Assembly: GCA_023264995.1 (NCBI GenBank)
Contig: JAHFUR010000017.1
Location: 18,349-82,348 of the forward strand
Direction of reading: 5' to 3'
Source: Acidimicrobiia bacterium
GTDB lineage: Bacteria > Actinomycetota > Acidimicrobiia > Acidimicrobiales > AC-14
DNA: 64,000 nucleotides
The notes beneath the pieces are model-generated. The model searched no databases, was not told where the DNA came from, and was given only the letters and a program-made list of their open reading frames with translations. The translations under genes were made by a program, and so were the position numbers. Positions 1 to 9,469 of the stretch are shown piece after piece (positions within the stretch are counted from its first letter, which is position 1; every line of letters begins with the position of its first letter).

Positions 1-107
1 GGACGGCCATCGACCGGGCGTGGGCCGGCGCGCTTACGCTCATCGCAGTGGTCCTGCTCCTCACCGTGACCGCCCGCCTGCTCACCCGCCGGAGCGGGTT
101 GGCCTGA
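1..107 (+). CDS. Phosphate ABC transporter permease, C-terminal end (partial, PstA-like)
   Basis: Only the last 34 codons are inside the window, read from base 3 to a TGA at 105-107. They encode one hydrophobic segment ([18 protein letters not shown]) and a short basic tail, as expected for the last transmembrane helix of an ABC permease. Four bases after the stop lies the PstB-like ATPase, so this is most likely PstA, one of the two inner-membrane subunits that carry phosphate into the cell. The assignment rests on the neighbour more than on the short sequence. The gene starts upstream of the window. Confidence 0.6.
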   Translation, partial: TAIDRAWAGALTLIAVVLLLTVTARLLTRRSGLA

Positions 108-111
108 CGTC

Positions 112-885
112 GTGAAGCGCATCGAAGCCAACCATGTGAGCGCCTGGTACGGCGGGTTCAAGGCCGTCGACGATGTCAGCCTGACCATCGAGCCCAAGCA
201 GGTCACGGCGCTCATCGGGCCTTCCGGGTGCGGCAAGTCGACCTTCATCCGCACTCTCAACCGGATGCACGAGGTGATCCCCGGGGCCCGCATCGAGGGT
301 GAGGTCCTGCTGGACGGCGAGGACATCTACGCCACCGGCATCGACCCCGTCTCGGTCCGCCGCACCATCGGCATGGTCTTCCAGCGCCCCAACCCGTTCC
401 CGACGATGTCGATCCGCGACAACGTGTCGGCGGGCCTCCGCCTCAACGGCACCCGCAAGCGAGCCGACCTCGACCCCGTCGTCGAGCGGGCCCTCCAGGG
501 CGCCGGCCTGTGGAAGGAGGTGCGCGACCGTCTCGACCGTCCCGGGGCCAGCCTTTCCGGTGGCCAGCAACAACGCCTCTGCATCGCCCGGGCCATCGCG
601 GTCGAGCCGCAGATCCTGCTTATGGACGAGCCGTGCTCGGCCCTCGACCCGGTGTCGACCCTCCGTATCGAGGATCTCATCGCCGAGCTGAAAGACCAAT
701 ACACGATCGTGATCGTCACCCACAACATGCAGCAGGCGGCCCGGGTGAGCGACTCAACCGCCTTCTTCACCCTGCAGGCCGCCGGCGACCCGGGACGCCT
801 GGTGGAGTTCGGGGCGACGTCGAAAATCTTCACCCGCCCCGACGACGAGCGTACCGAGGCCTACATCACCGGCCGGTTCGGGTGA
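112..885 (+). CDS. pstB: Phosphate ABC transporter ATP-binding protein PstB
   Basis: ATPase of the high-affinity phosphate importer; it hydrolyses ATP on the cytoplasmic face to drive uptake. The 257-aa protein has the expected length and motifs: Walker [10 protein letters not shown] at residues 36-44, Q-loop in [11 protein letters not shown] (typical of PstB), signature LSGGQQQR near residue 148, Walker [14 protein letters not shown], and switch histidine in VTHNMQQA. It starts at GTG 112, just after the permease stop. Its TGA (883-885) overlaps the GTG of the response regulator, so transport and regulation are translationally coupled. Operons of this kind are normally induced by phosphate starvation. 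Certain as an ABC ATPase, very likely PstB. Confidence 0.93.
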   Translation: MKRIEANHVSAWYGGFKAVDDVSLTIEPKQVTALIGPSGCGKSTFIRTLNRMHEVIPGARIEGEVLLDGEDIYATGIDPVSVRRTIGMVFQRPNPFPTMSIRDNVSAGLRLNGTRKRADLDPVVERALQGAGLWKEVRDRLDRPGASLSGGQQQRLCIARAIAVEPQILLMDEPCSALDPVSTLRIEDLIAELKDQYTIVIVTHNMQQAARVSDSTAFFTLQAAGDPGRLVEFGATSKIFTRPDDERTEAYITGRFG

Positions 886-1604
886 CCGGCCCGGTGACGG
901 AGCCGGCGACCACCATCCTGGTGGTCGAGGACGAGGAGTCCTTCGTCGAGGCCCTCACCGTCGGCCTGAAGCGGGAGGGCTTCCGCGTGCGGGTCGCCCG
1001 CGATGGTGTCGAGGCGCTGGCCATGTTCGACCTGGTCCAGCCCGACCTCGTGCTGCTCGACGTGATGCTGCCCCGCATCTCCGGTATCGACGTGTGCCGG
1101 GAGATCCGCACGCGTTCGACCGTCCCGATCATCATGGTCACGGCCCGGTCATCGGAGATCGACACGGTCGTCGGCCTAGAGGTGGGGGCCGACGATTACG
1201 TGTCCAAGCCGTACCGGCTCCGCGAGCTCGTCGCCCGAATGCGGGCCGCGCTCCGGCGAGCGCCCCGCTCAGACGAGCCGGCGCCGAGCCCGTCGACCAT
1301 GGAGGTGGGCGATGTCCGCCTCGACCCCGAGCGCCACGAGGTGTTCGTCCGGGACCAGGCCGTGACCATGCCCCTGAAGGAGTTCGAGCTACTGGCGGTC
1401 CTGCTCGACAACGCCGGCCGGGTCCTGACCCGGGAGGTCCTCATCGACCGCATCTGGGGTGCCGACTACGTGGGCGACACCAAGACGCTCGACGTCCACA
1501 TCAAACGGCTGCGGGCCAAGGTGGAGCTTGACCCGTCGAAGCCCGTCAACATCGTCACGATCCGGGGGCTGGGCTACAAGTTCGACACGCCGGCGAGAGC
1601 CTGA
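882..1604 (+). CDS. OmpR/PhoB-family response regulator (RegX3/PhoB-like)
   Basis: Two-component response regulator of 240 aa. The N-terminal receiver domain has the acidic pair (VVEDEE), the phospho-acceptor Asp in [13 protein letters not shown] (about residue 60) and the conserved Lys in DDYVSKPYR. The C-terminal half is a winged-helix DNA-binding domain ending in [13 protein letters not shown] and GLGYKF motifs. I chose GTG 882 because it overlaps the pstB stop (GTGA); GTG 894 is a possible alternative. Being coupled to pst, it probably senses phosphate supply through a histidine kinase encoded elsewhere; no kinase or phoU is visible here. RegX3 or PhoB is the likely ortholog, but the exact name is not proven. 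Confidence 0.85.
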   Translation: MTGPVTEPATTILVVEDEESFVEALTVGLKREGFRVRVARDGVEALAMFDLVQPDLVLLDVMLPRISGIDVCREIRTRSTVPIIMVTARSSEIDTVVGLEVGADDYVSKPYRLRELVARMRAALRRAPRSDEPAPSPSTMEVGDVRLDPERHEVFVRDQAVTMPLKEFELLAVLLDNAGRVLTREVLIDRIWGADYVGDTKTLDVHIKRLRAKVELDPSKPVNIVTIRGLGYKFDTPARA

Positions 1605-1624
1605 ACGACCACAACGCGAGCGCG

Positions 1625-1630
1625 TAGCCT
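1625..1630 (+). promoter_or_regulatory. -10 box (TAGCCT) before the lipase/STAND operon
   Basis: TAGCCT lies 36 nt upstream of the GTG at 1666 and 20 nt after the response-regulator stop. An AAGGAG ribosome site at about 1653-1658 follows, so this transcript would have a leader of about 30 nt, unlike many leaderless genes in the window. It suggests that the lipase/STAND pair can be transcribed separately from pst. No clear -35 was seen. Confidence 0.4.
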
Positions 1631-1665
1631 GCCCCGAACGGGTCCCGCCTGAAAGGAGCGCGGCG

Positions 1666-3117
1666 GTGGCGGTACAGCTCAGGGACATGGTGGTCCTGCT
1701 CCCAGGGATCGGGGGCAGCGTCCTGCAGCGGCACGGCACAGATGCGTGGGCGATCTCGGGACAGGCTTCGTGGCGGGCGCTGGCCACGCTCGGGCGGTCG
1801 ATCGCCGATCTGGCCCTCGACGGCGACGACCATGAGGTCGACGACCTCGACGACGGCGTCACGGCGACGAAGCTCATGGCGGGCACCGTCATCGTGCCGG
1901 GCCTCAAGAAGGTGAACGGGTACTCGGCCACGTCGGAATGGCTGCGCAGCAACTTCGAAGTGGTCCAAGGTTCCATCGACGATCCCCCCGAGAAGGCGGC
2001 CAACTTCTACGAGTTCCCCTACGACTGGCGGCGCGACGTCCGTGTCGCCGCCCGGAAGCTCGAACGCCTGGTCGCCGCCCGCCTACCTCGTTGGCGCACG
2101 GCGAGAGGCGCTGACGACGCCAAGGTGGTCCTTCTGGCCCACAGCATGGGCGGGTTGGTGGCACGCCACTACGTCGAGGTCATGGGGGGCTGGGAGCACT
2201 GCCGGGCACTCGTCACCTTCGGCACTCCGCACCGGGGTTCGGTCAGCGCCCTCGAGTTCCTCGCCAACGGCTACAAGAAGGCCTTCGTCGACCTGACCGA
2301 GCTCATGCGCTCGTTCACGTCCGTCCACCAGCTACTCCCGATCTACCCGGTCCTCGACACCGGTACGTCGATGACGAGGGTCGCCGAGACCCGCGTCGAT
2401 GGCGTGAACGCCGACGCCGCGGCGGAGGCCCTGGCGTTCCACCGGGCCATCGAGGCCGCCGTCGCGGAGAACCGGCGCGACCTCCGCTACCGGGACGAGT
2501 TCTCCACCCTGGTGGTGGTCGGTACCCACCAGATGCAGACGCTGCAGTCGGCTCGGATGGCGAACGGCCAGGTCACGACCGGAACTGCGCTCCCCCCCGG
2601 TGTCCCAGCGGAGATGGACGGCGGTGACGGCACCGTGCCGATGATCTCTGCCGTCCCGCTGGAGCTTTCGACCGGATGGTTCGACACGTTCGTGCCCGAG
2701 CGCCACAGCTCGATCCATCTACCGGTGGTTCTCGGCCCCCACCTGCTGGAGCGGCTGAAGAAGGCCCAGGCTCCCGGTCTGGCCCAGATCCGGGGTGATC
2801 TCGCCGCCGAGCGACCGGACCGCCGAGCGATCAGCGTCCGTGTCGACGACCTCTACCTCCCGGGCGAGCCCGTCGAGCTGGGTGCCCGGCTGATCAACTT
2901 CCCATCCGCTCCCGGGGGCGTCCGGGTAACTGTGACCCCGGTCGGCGGCGACACCACTCGTCGAGCCGACATGGCGCCCGTCGCCGACGACCAGTGGTCG
3001 GTGAGCCTTGAAGGGCTCCCGGCCGGGGTCTACGCGGTCGAGGTGCGGGCCCGCCAGGTTGCTTCCGGTGCAACCCTGCCGGCGCCCGTGCACGACATCT
3101 TCGAAGTGGGGGGCTGA
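1666..3117 (+). CDS. LCAT/PGAP1-like alpha/beta-hydrolase (putative lipase or acyltransferase)
   Basis: A 483-aa protein of the lecithin:cholesterol acyltransferase-like hydrolase type. The start opens with a beta strand and oxyanion loop (VVLLPGIGGS, residues 9-18). The nucleophile Ser160 is in LLAHSMGGLVARHY; the motif is AxSxG rather than GxSxG. Asp321 is in the family-typical GDGTVP, and His347 or His351 (ERHSSIH) completes the triad. The last ~100 residues look like an all-beta immunoglobulin-like module. No signal peptide or membrane helix is seen, so it should be cytoplasmic. I chose GTG 1666 because AAGGAG lies 8 nt upstream. It ends 4 nt before a STAND NTPase gene; in such pairs the lipase could act as the membrane-damaging effector (inference). 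Confidence 0.8.
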   Translation: MAVQLRDMVVLLPGIGGSVLQRHGTDAWAISGQASWRALATLGRSIADLALDGDDHEVDDLDDGVTATKLMAGTVIVPGLKKVNGYSATSEWLRSNFEVVQGSIDDPPEKAANFYEFPYDWRRDVRVAARKLERLVAARLPRWRTARGADDAKVVLLAHSMGGLVARHYVEVMGGWEHCRALVTFGTPHRGSVSALEFLANGYKKAFVDLTELMRSFTSVHQLLPIYPVLDTGTSMTRVAETRVDGVNADAAAEALAFHRAIEAAVAENRRDLRYRDEFSTLVVVGTHQMQTLQSARMANGQVTTGTALPPGVPAEMDGGDGTVPMISAVPLELSTGWFDTFVPERHSSIHLPVVLGPHLLERLKKAQAPGLAQIRGDLAAERPDRRAISVRVDDLYLPGEPVELGARLINFPSAPGGVRVTVTPVGGDTTRRADMAPVADDQWSVSLEGLPAGVYAVEVRARQVASGATLPAPVHDIFEVGG

Positions 3118-3121
3118 TCCG

Positions 3122-6100
3122 ATGGGGTGGGAACCGTGGTCGAAGGCGGAGCCGACAAGCCTTGCCCGCTACGTCACCGCCCAGGCCGCAGCCCTGCTCA
3201 CCCTGCCCGCCGATTGGCCGACGATGCCGAGGTACGAGCTGGTGCGGGAGCTGTACGGCGCCCTCCAAGCCCAAGGGATCCCGTACCTGCCCGAGCGGTA
3301 CAACCCGGTCGACGAACTGCAGGACGTACGGGCTCCCGAGGAAGTGCTCCGGGCTCCTCGGGGCGGGACCTGCCTCGACCTTGCCGCCCTCTTCTGCGGT
3401 GTGTGCCTCGCCGTCGACATGGTGCCGCTGCTGATCGTCTGCCAGGGCCACGCGTACGCCGCGGTGTCGTTGCGCTGGTCCCGGCGGGCGCAGCGCGACC
3501 CGGGCCGCGGCCCCGAGCTGAACTGGTCCGACGCAACTGGGCTGGTCGACCCGTCGGCGTTGACCGAACTGGTCGGCGACGGTGACTACGTCGTCGTCGA
3601 GTGCACGGGGTTCGCTCGGTCCACCGCGCTGACGACCGCCTTCCCGGAGGGCAGGGGCAGGGTGGACGGGTACCTGTCCTTCGAGCGGGCGCAGGCCGCG
3701 GCCAAAGAGCAGCTCCAGGAGCGGGCCTGGGTGTTCGGGCTCGACATCGCGTCGCTCCAGGACCGGTGGGGCGTACGCCCCCGCGGCCCGGTCGGGCCGC
3801 GGGCCGACTACCGGAGGGAGATCGCCGAGCTGGTCGACTCCTACGCCCGGCTGTTCGTCGGACGTCGAGCCGAGATGGACACGCTCAGCGCCTTCGCCGG
3901 CCGACAGGAGCCCGGGTACCTCATCGTCGAGGCGCCCGCCTACCACGGCAAGTCGGCGCTGTCCGCCCACCTCGTCCGGGCCAGCGAGAACGGCACGTGG
4001 GGGCACCCACCGGTCCCCGACATCGTCTGCTTCTTCGTCCGGGAGAACGCGAAGCGGAACACGGCCGGCGCCTTCCTGTCGGCCGTCAACCCGCAGCTCC
4101 TCCAGTTGGTCGGGTCGCCCGAGGGTGTCGGCGGCGACTTCGAGGCCCTCCGCGGCCAGTTCCTCCGGCTCTGGGACCAGGCGGCGGGTGCGGCCCGAGC
4201 CGAGCGGCCCCTCCTCCTGCTCGTCGATGGGCTCGACGAGGCCGCCGGCCCGGACATCGCCCTGCTCCTGCCCAGCGGCCTGCGCGACTACGTCCATGTC
4301 GTCGTGTCGTGCCGCTCGGACCAGGTGCCGGTCATGGACGACTCGTGGCACCCCATGAACCGTGCCCGCCGGCTGGTGCTGGGATCGCTCACTGTGCCCG
4401 AGGTCGAGGACATGCTGGAGGCGGCAGGGGTGGACGCCGGCCTCTCCCCGGCGCTGGGCGCCCGGGTGCACCAGCTGGCAGGCGGGTCGCCGATCTTCGT
4501 CAGCTTCATCGTGGAGGATGTGGCCGAGAACGGCACCGGGGTTCTCGACACTCTGGAGCGGACACCCCCGACCGGCTTCAGTGAGTACTTCCGCCGAGAG
4601 TTCACCAGGATGGAGCGCCATGCCGAGTCGGAGACGGCATGGGATCTGATCGCCCTGCTCGTCGTGGCCCGGCCCCCCATGCAGATCCAGGACATCGCCG
4701 ACGTGCTGGGAGTGCCGAAGCGTCGGGTCGTACGGGAGGGGGTGGCCCAGGTACGGCGCTTCCTGCGAGGGACGGAACGGGTGGACCTCACCCACCTCGA
4801 GCTACGAAGGGTCGCGGGCGAGGAGATCGGGCCGGCCGACCAATCGCGGTACCGGGAGAAGCTGCTGGCGTGGTGCATGAGATCGATGAGCAACCGATGG
4901 CCGGGTGCGACCACGCCGGACTACGTGCTCCGTTACTGCCTCGCCCACCTGGCCGAGGCCGCCGAATCGGGCCCGGAGGCCGACCGGCATCGCCGCACGG
5001 TGGAGCTGGTCGACGCCGCGCTGAGCCCGGAGTTCCAGGCCCTCTACCTCGAGCGGTTCAAGGACCTGGCCGGGCTCGGCGCCGAGCTCGACCGGGCGCT
5101 CGTCGCGTGCGCCCGCGACCAGGACGCCGCAGCTCCCATCCTCCTTGTCGACTGCGCCCGCCGCTCCGACCGGTCGCGGCGGGAGCGGCTCGACCCTGAG
5201 CCCCTCTTCCGGTACGCGGCCGCGGGCGACCTCGACGCGGCCCGGGCGTGGCTCACCGGGTTCCCCTGCGAGGACAACTGGCGCGTCGCCGTGCTCCTCA
5301 CGTGCGCCTGGTTGGCGGGGCCGGTCGTGGGTGAGCAGGGTCGGGCGCTCCTCGCCGAGTTGCGCCCGAACGTCGGCGACGACCCGACGCTCGACCGTCT
5401 CGCCCATCGGGTCGCCGCCGATCTTGAGGGTGCTCCCCTCCCGGCCCCCCACCTGGTCGACCCCCCAACGGAGTCCGACGCTCGCGCCATCGTCGCCCGC
5501 ATCGGCGGCCGGGTCGACCCCGACGGGCCGTCGACCTTCGCCGACGCTGCCCTCGGTGGGCTGCGCGACGCGGGTTGCGACCCTCTCGACCCGGGCTCCG
5601 ACGAGGACGTCGGGTCTCCCGCCCCGACGAAGGGTGACGGGTTCGCGGCCGACATCGAAGGCCCGCGGCTCGTGTCCTTCTCCGCCGCGTCACCGGATCC
5701 CGGGGACCGCCTGGTGCGGGACTTCATGCTGCTGCATGCGTCCAACCAGTACCCGGAGTACCGACGGCGAGCGCTGTGGGGGATACTCGGGGCCGCCCTC
5801 CACCACCCCAGACAGGAGTGGCTGCGGGCGCTGCTCCCCGACCTGCTGGCGCCCGCGCTCGCCGGCACGAGCATCCACTTCGACGAAGCCGTACCACTCA
5901 CGGCCTTGGCCGCGATGGGGACGGGGCCGCCCGACAGCGACCGCTTCGACCGCGCCGTCGAAACCGTGATCGCCGACGCCGACCGCCTGGGGTGGGCTCC
6001 TGGAGAGGGCGACTCGTGGGGCGCCTACAAGCGGCGGCTGGCGGCGTTGGCCGAGGCGGCGGCCGTGCTTCGGGGTCAGCCCGACCGGGGCGCCGAGCTT

Positions 6101-6859
6101 CTCATCCGGGCCCAGGGCCTGCCTTTTGGCTACGCCGGCTACCAAGCCCCGGCGTGCCTCACCCTGGCCGAGTCGTCCCTGGTGTGCGCCCCCACCGACG
6201 CCGGGCAGGCTGGCGATCTCCTGGCCCAGGCCCGCAGCGCGGCCCACAACGTGCAGGAGCGCGTCTTCTGTGCCCGGACCACGAGCCGGGTGAACGCGCT
6301 GGCGAGGTGGTGGACCTCGGGCCGCGCTGACCCGGCCGGCACAATCGCCCGGTTCGTGGCCGACCCCGGCGCCGCGGCGTTCGCCGCTGTCCACGTGGTC
6401 GGCGAGGAATACGCCGAGCGCAGCCACAGCGAGGTCAGGGCCACACTGCCTTCAGCATTCCGCCGGGCCGACTCTCTCCGCACCTTGGCCCAGCACACCT
6501 ACCGTTGCCCGGTCACCGATCTCGTGCGCCTCAACGTGGGCAGCGGTTGGGCGCCCGACCAGCGGCTGGACGAGGGGACGGAAGTGGCGGTCCCCGACCC
6601 CGACATCTCGCCGCTGATGGCGGCGTACCTGAGCGCGCTCGCGCTCGTCGACCCCGCACTCGATGTCGCCGGCCGGACCGGCTGCATCCGGCGGCTCGTG
6701 CCGCTGGCGGCACGGAACCCGACCGCCCTTGACACCGTGCTCGCCCGCCTCCTCCTGGCCTTCGGCGCGTCCGACCGAGTGGCTGTGGCCGGTCTCGCGA
6801 CCTCGATCCCCTGGCAGCCGACCTCACCTCCGAAGTTCTATGTCGGCCTCGAGAGCTGA
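3122..6859 (+). CDS. Transglutaminase-like domain fused to a STAND NTPase with helical C-terminal repeats
   Basis: A 1245-aa multidomain protein. Residues 1 to ~170 contain GTCLDLAALFCG (Cys84) and CQGHAYAAV (His110), the Cys/His pairing of transglutaminase-like domains also found in DUF4011-type helicase proteins; this domain may be a peptidase. An NTPase follows: FVGRRAEM, P-loop APAYHGKSAL (Lys277), Walker B LLLLVDGLDEA (Asp369 to Glu373) and GGSPIFVSFIVEDV, the order seen in STAND switch ATPases. The remaining ~650 residues are alpha-helical and Ala/Leu-rich, probably a repeat sensor. It starts at ATG 3122, four bases after the lipase stop and with no ribosome site of its own, so the two are coupled. 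Family knowledge suggests a stress or phage sensor; here that role is inference. Confidence 0.8.
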   Translation: MGWEPWSKAEPTSLARYVTAQAAALLTLPADWPTMPRYELVRELYGALQAQGIPYLPERYNPVDELQDVRAPEEVLRAPRGGTCLDLAALFCGVCLAVDMVPLLIVCQGHAYAAVSLRWSRRAQRDPGRGPELNWSDATGLVDPSALTELVGDGDYVVVECTGFARSTALTTAFPEGRGRVDGYLSFERAQAAAKEQLQERAWVFGLDIASLQDRWGVRPRGPVGPRADYRREIAELVDSYARLFVGRRAEMDTLSAFAGRQEPGYLIVEAPAYHGKSALSAHLVRASENGTWGHPPVPDIVCFFVRENAKRNTAGAFLSAVNPQLLQLVGSPEGVGGDFEALRGQFLRLWDQAAGAARAERPLLLLVDGLDEAAGPDIALLLPSGLRDYVHVVVSCRSDQVPVMDDSWHPMNRARRLVLGSLTVPEVEDMLEAAGVDAGLSPALGARVHQLAGGSPIFVSFIVEDVAENGTGVLDTLERTPPTGFSEYFRREFTRMERHAESETAWDLIALLVVARPPMQIQDIADVLGVPKRRVVREGVAQVRRFLRGTERVDLTHLELRRVAGEEIGPADQSRYREKLLAWCMRSMSNRWPGATTPDYVLRYCLAHLAEAAESGPEADRHRRTVELVDAALSPEFQALYLERFKDLAGLGAELDRALVACARDQDAAAPILLVDCARRSDRSRRERLDPEPLFRYAAAGDLDAARAWLTGFPCEDNWRVAVLLTCAWLAGPVVGEQGRALLAELRPNVGDDPTLDRLAHRVAADLEGAPLPAPHLVDPPTESDARAIVARIGGRVDPDGPSTFADAALGGLRDAGCDPLDPGSDEDVGSPAPTKGDGFAADIEGPRLVSFSAASPDPGDRLVRDFMLLHASNQYPEYRRRALWGILGAALHHPRQEWLRALLPDLLAPALAGTSIHFDEAVPLTALAAMGTGPPDSDRFDRAVETVIADADRLGWAPGEGDSWGAYKRRLAALAEAAAVLRGQPDRGAELLIRAQGLPFGYAGYQAPACLTLAESSLVCAPTDAGQAGDLLAQARSAAHNVQERVFCARTTSRVNALARWWTSGRADPAGTIARFVADPGAAAFAAVHVVGEEYAERSHSEVRATLPSAFRRADSLRTLAQHTYRCPVTDLVRLNVGSGWAPDQRLDEGTEVAVPDPDISPLMAAYLSALALVDPALDVAGRTGCIRRLVPLAARNPTALDTVLARLLLAFGASDRVAVAGLATSIPWQPTSPPKFYVGLES

Positions 6860-7342
6860 CGGGCGGCGACCGATGTTGACCGGGGGTCGGCGGCGCCCGA
6901 GTGTTCCCCGCCTCGCCATCGTCCCGACCGCCGGCGTTCATCAGCCCGTCATCTCCGCGGCGTAGACAAGCTCCGAAGGCCTTCGCCCGGTCCCGCCGCA
7001 CCACGACAGCGGCGGACCGGGACCAAGATCCACAGCTCTGCCCGCCAATTCCCCAGGTTGCTCCCCTTCCAATGCACAGCCGGCCCGGTCCATACTCTCC
7101 TTGTCCGGGACGGAACGGAGGTTGCGCAAGCGGCCGAAGGGACAGAACGGGCAAGGCTTCACACTCACCGGTGTTCCTCCCGGGGAATATCGGGCTGGCC
7201 GGTGCCTGCCTCTGGGCGGCACAGGGTGGTCGTGTGAGGCTGCGAGGTTGGTCCCGAGAAGTTCAGCGGCTCCGGCTGCAGGGCTACTCGGGGCCGCTTC
7301 GCGTCCGGCCCAAAATCGCGTCGCCGCTACGATGACCTCCAC
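6860..7342. other. 483-bp gap between the STAND gene and ppk1
   Basis: I see no convincing gene here. Open frames exist on both strands (for example 6901-7335 plus and 6941-7381 minus), but they have no recognisable domain, no ribosome site and mixed third-position composition. No tRNA T-loop, CRISPR repeat or IS-like inverted ends were noticed. The right end holds the ppk1 promoter box. It is the longest gene-free stretch in the window. Confidence 0.6.
7328..7333 (+). promoter_or_regulatory. -10 box TACGAT for ppk1 (leaderless type)
   Basis: TACGAT ends 9 nt before the ppk1 GTG at 7343, and no Shine-Dalgarno sequence is present. Transcription would start at or within a few bases of the start codon. 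Confidence 0.5.
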
Positions 7343-9469
7343 GTGACCGACCTGGACCAGGCGGCCGTCGAGGCCCCGCACGAGGAGCCGGGGCGGCCTC
7401 GCTTCCTCAACCGTGAGCTGTCGTGGCTCGATTTCAACGCGCGCGTCCTAGCCCTGGCCGAGGACCACGACACGCCGGTCCTCGAGCGGGCCAAGTTCCT
7501 GGCGATCTTCGCCAACAACCTGGACGAGTTCTTCCAGGTGCGGGTGGCGGCCCTCCACGACAAGCAGTCCGCCGGCCTCGGGTCGACGTCGCCTGACGGG
7601 CTGACGCTCGCTGAGCAGCTTCGGGCCATCCGGGCCCGGGTCACCGAGCTCATCGCCCGCCAGGCCCGGGTCTTCCTCGACGACATCGCACCCGCGCTCG
7701 GCGACGCCGGCATCGTGCTCTCCGACTGGGAGTCGCTCGACGACGACGACCGTGAGTACCTGGTCGACGTGTTCAACCGCCGCATCTTCCCGGTGCTGAC
7801 GCCGCTGGCGGTGGACCCCGGGCACCCGTTCCCGTACATCTCCAACCTGTCGCTCAACCTGGCGGTCAGCGTGCGTGACCCGAGCAACGGGGCCCGCCGT
7901 TTCGCCCGCCTGAAGGTCCCGCCCCTCCTCCCCCGGTTCGTCGTCATGCCCGACGGCGAGCGGTTCGTGGCCGTCGAGCAGGTGATCGCCGCCCATCTCG
8001 GGCTGCTGTTCCCGGGCATGGAGATCGAAGAGCACGACACCTTCCGGGTCACCCGCAACGCCGACGTCACGCTTGAGGACGACGAGGAGGCCGACGACCT
8101 GCTGGCTGCCGTGGAGCTCGAGCTCCGCCGCCGGCGCTTCGGTCGCGCCGTGCGCCTCGAGGTGTCCACCACCATCTCCGCCGAGACCGTCGAGCTCTTG
8201 CTCCGGGAGCTGGAGCTGGCGGCTGACGACGTCTACGTCGTCGACGGCCCCCTCGAGCTGAACGGGCTCATGGCCGTCTACGACCTCGACCGCCCCGACC
8301 TGAAGGACCCGGCGTGGGTCGGGGTGACCCAGCCGGTCCTTGTCGACGAGGACGGCGACGCCCTCGACCTGTTCGCCGTCCTCCGCCAGGGCGACGTCCT
8401 GGTCCACCACCCCTACGACTCGTTCTCGACGTCGGTGGTCGCCTTCATCGAGCAGGCCGCGCTCGACCCCCAGGTCCTGGCCATCAAGCAGACCCTGTAC
8501 CGGACCTCCGGCGACAGCCCGATCATCAAGGCCCTGATCCGGGCGGCCGAGGGCGGCAAGCAGGTGGCCGCCCTGGTCGAGCTCAAGGCCCGCTTCGACG
8601 AGCAGGCCAACATCGCCTGGGCCCGGGCGCTGGAAGAGGCGGGCGTCCATGTGGTCTACGGGCTGGTCGGCCTCAAGACCCACACCAAGACCTCATTGGT
8701 GGTCCGGGACGAAGGCGACAGCATCCGCCACTACTGCCACATCGGGACCGGCAACTACAACCCGAAAACGGCCCGGATCTACGAGGACCTCGGCCTCCTC
8801 TCGGCCGACGCCGAGCTGGGCGCCGACCTGGCCCAGTTGTTCAACTACCTCACCGGCTACAGCCGACAGACCCGCTACCGCCGGCTCCTGGTCGCTCCTG
8901 CCGGGCTCCGTCAGGCCGTCCTCGACCTCATCGCCACCGAGCGCGACGCCACCGACCGGCGAGGCCGCATCGTCATGAAGATGAACAGCCTCGTCGACAC
9001 GACGATCATCGACGCCCTGTACGAGGCGTCCCAGGCGGGGGTCGAGATCGACCTGGTCGTGCGGGGCATCTGCTGCCTGCGCCCCGGCGTGCCCGGCCTT
9101 TCGGGCAGCATCCGCGTGCGGTCGGTCGTCGGGCGCTTCCTCGAGCACTCCCGCGTCCTGGCCTTCGGGGAGCGGGGCCAGCGCCGCTATTTCATCGGGT
9201 CCGCGGACCTCATGCCCCGCAACCTCGACCGGCGGGTGGAGGCCATCACGCCCATCGACGACCCCGCCCTCCAGGCCCGCATCCAGGAGGTGCTCGACGT
9301 CAACCTGGCCGACGACACCTTGGCGTGGGAGCTGACCGCCGACGGCGCCTGGACCAAGGTGACCACCGTCGAGGGCACCAACACCCATCTCCGGCTCCAG
9401 GAGCTGGCCTTCGAACGGGCCCGGCGCCACCGGGCCCCCGGCGCCGAGGACGTGCCCGGTGCCGACTGA
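7343..9469 (+). CDS. ppk1: Polyphosphate kinase 1
   Basis: Makes inorganic polyphosphate from ATP, reversibly. At 708 aa it is slightly longer than the E. coli enzyme. The N-terminal part has the family opening FLNRELSWLDFNARVL and FLAIFANNLDEFFQVRV. Two phospholipase-D-like domains follow, with IKQTLYRTSGDSPI and the autophosphorylated histidine His466 in HYCHIGTGNYNPKTARIYED. A second catalytic-type stretch is RYFIGSADLMPRNLDRRVE. The GTG start is fixed by the adjacent -10 box and by the conserved N-terminus. Its stop lies inside the next gene (11-nt overlap), and three more genes follow closely, making a polyphosphate operon. It sits 6 kb from pst genes, consistent with phosphate storage. 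Confidence 0.96.
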   Translation: MTDLDQAAVEAPHEEPGRPRFLNRELSWLDFNARVLALAEDHDTPVLERAKFLAIFANNLDEFFQVRVAALHDKQSAGLGSTSPDGLTLAEQLRAIRARVTELIARQARVFLDDIAPALGDAGIVLSDWESLDDDDREYLVDVFNRRIFPVLTPLAVDPGHPFPYISNLSLNLAVSVRDPSNGARRFARLKVPPLLPRFVVMPDGERFVAVEQVIAAHLGLLFPGMEIEEHDTFRVTRNADVTLEDDEEADDLLAAVELELRRRRFGRAVRLEVSTTISAETVELLLRELELAADDVYVVDGPLELNGLMAVYDLDRPDLKDPAWVGVTQPVLVDEDGDALDLFAVLRQGDVLVHHPYDSFSTSVVAFIEQAALDPQVLAIKQTLYRTSGDSPIIKALIRAAEGGKQVAALVELKARFDEQANIAWARALEEAGVHVVYGLVGLKTHTKTSLVVRDEGDSIRHYCHIGTGNYNPKTARIYEDLGLLSADAELGADLAQLFNYLTGYSRQTRYRRLLVAPAGLRQAVLDLIATERDATDRRGRIVMKMNSLVDTTIIDALYEASQAGVEIDLVVRGICCLRPGVPGLSGSIRVRSVVGRFLEHSRVLAFGERGQRRYFIGSADLMPRNLDRRVEAITPIDDPALQARIQEVLDVNLADDTLAWELTADGAWTKVTTVEGTNTHLRLQELAFERARRHRAPGAEDVPGAD

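Noticed and set aside
2894..4795. Long minus-strand open frame (633 codons) opposite the lipase/STAND genes
   Set aside because: Its codon third positions do not follow the G/C pattern, it matches no domain, and the plus strand carries clear motifs. It is a GC-driven shadow.
6901..7335. 144-codon plus-strand frame in the gap before ppk1
   Set aside because: Arg/Pro/Ser-rich with no domain, no ribosome site and no start signal; it would also run over the ppk1 promoter.
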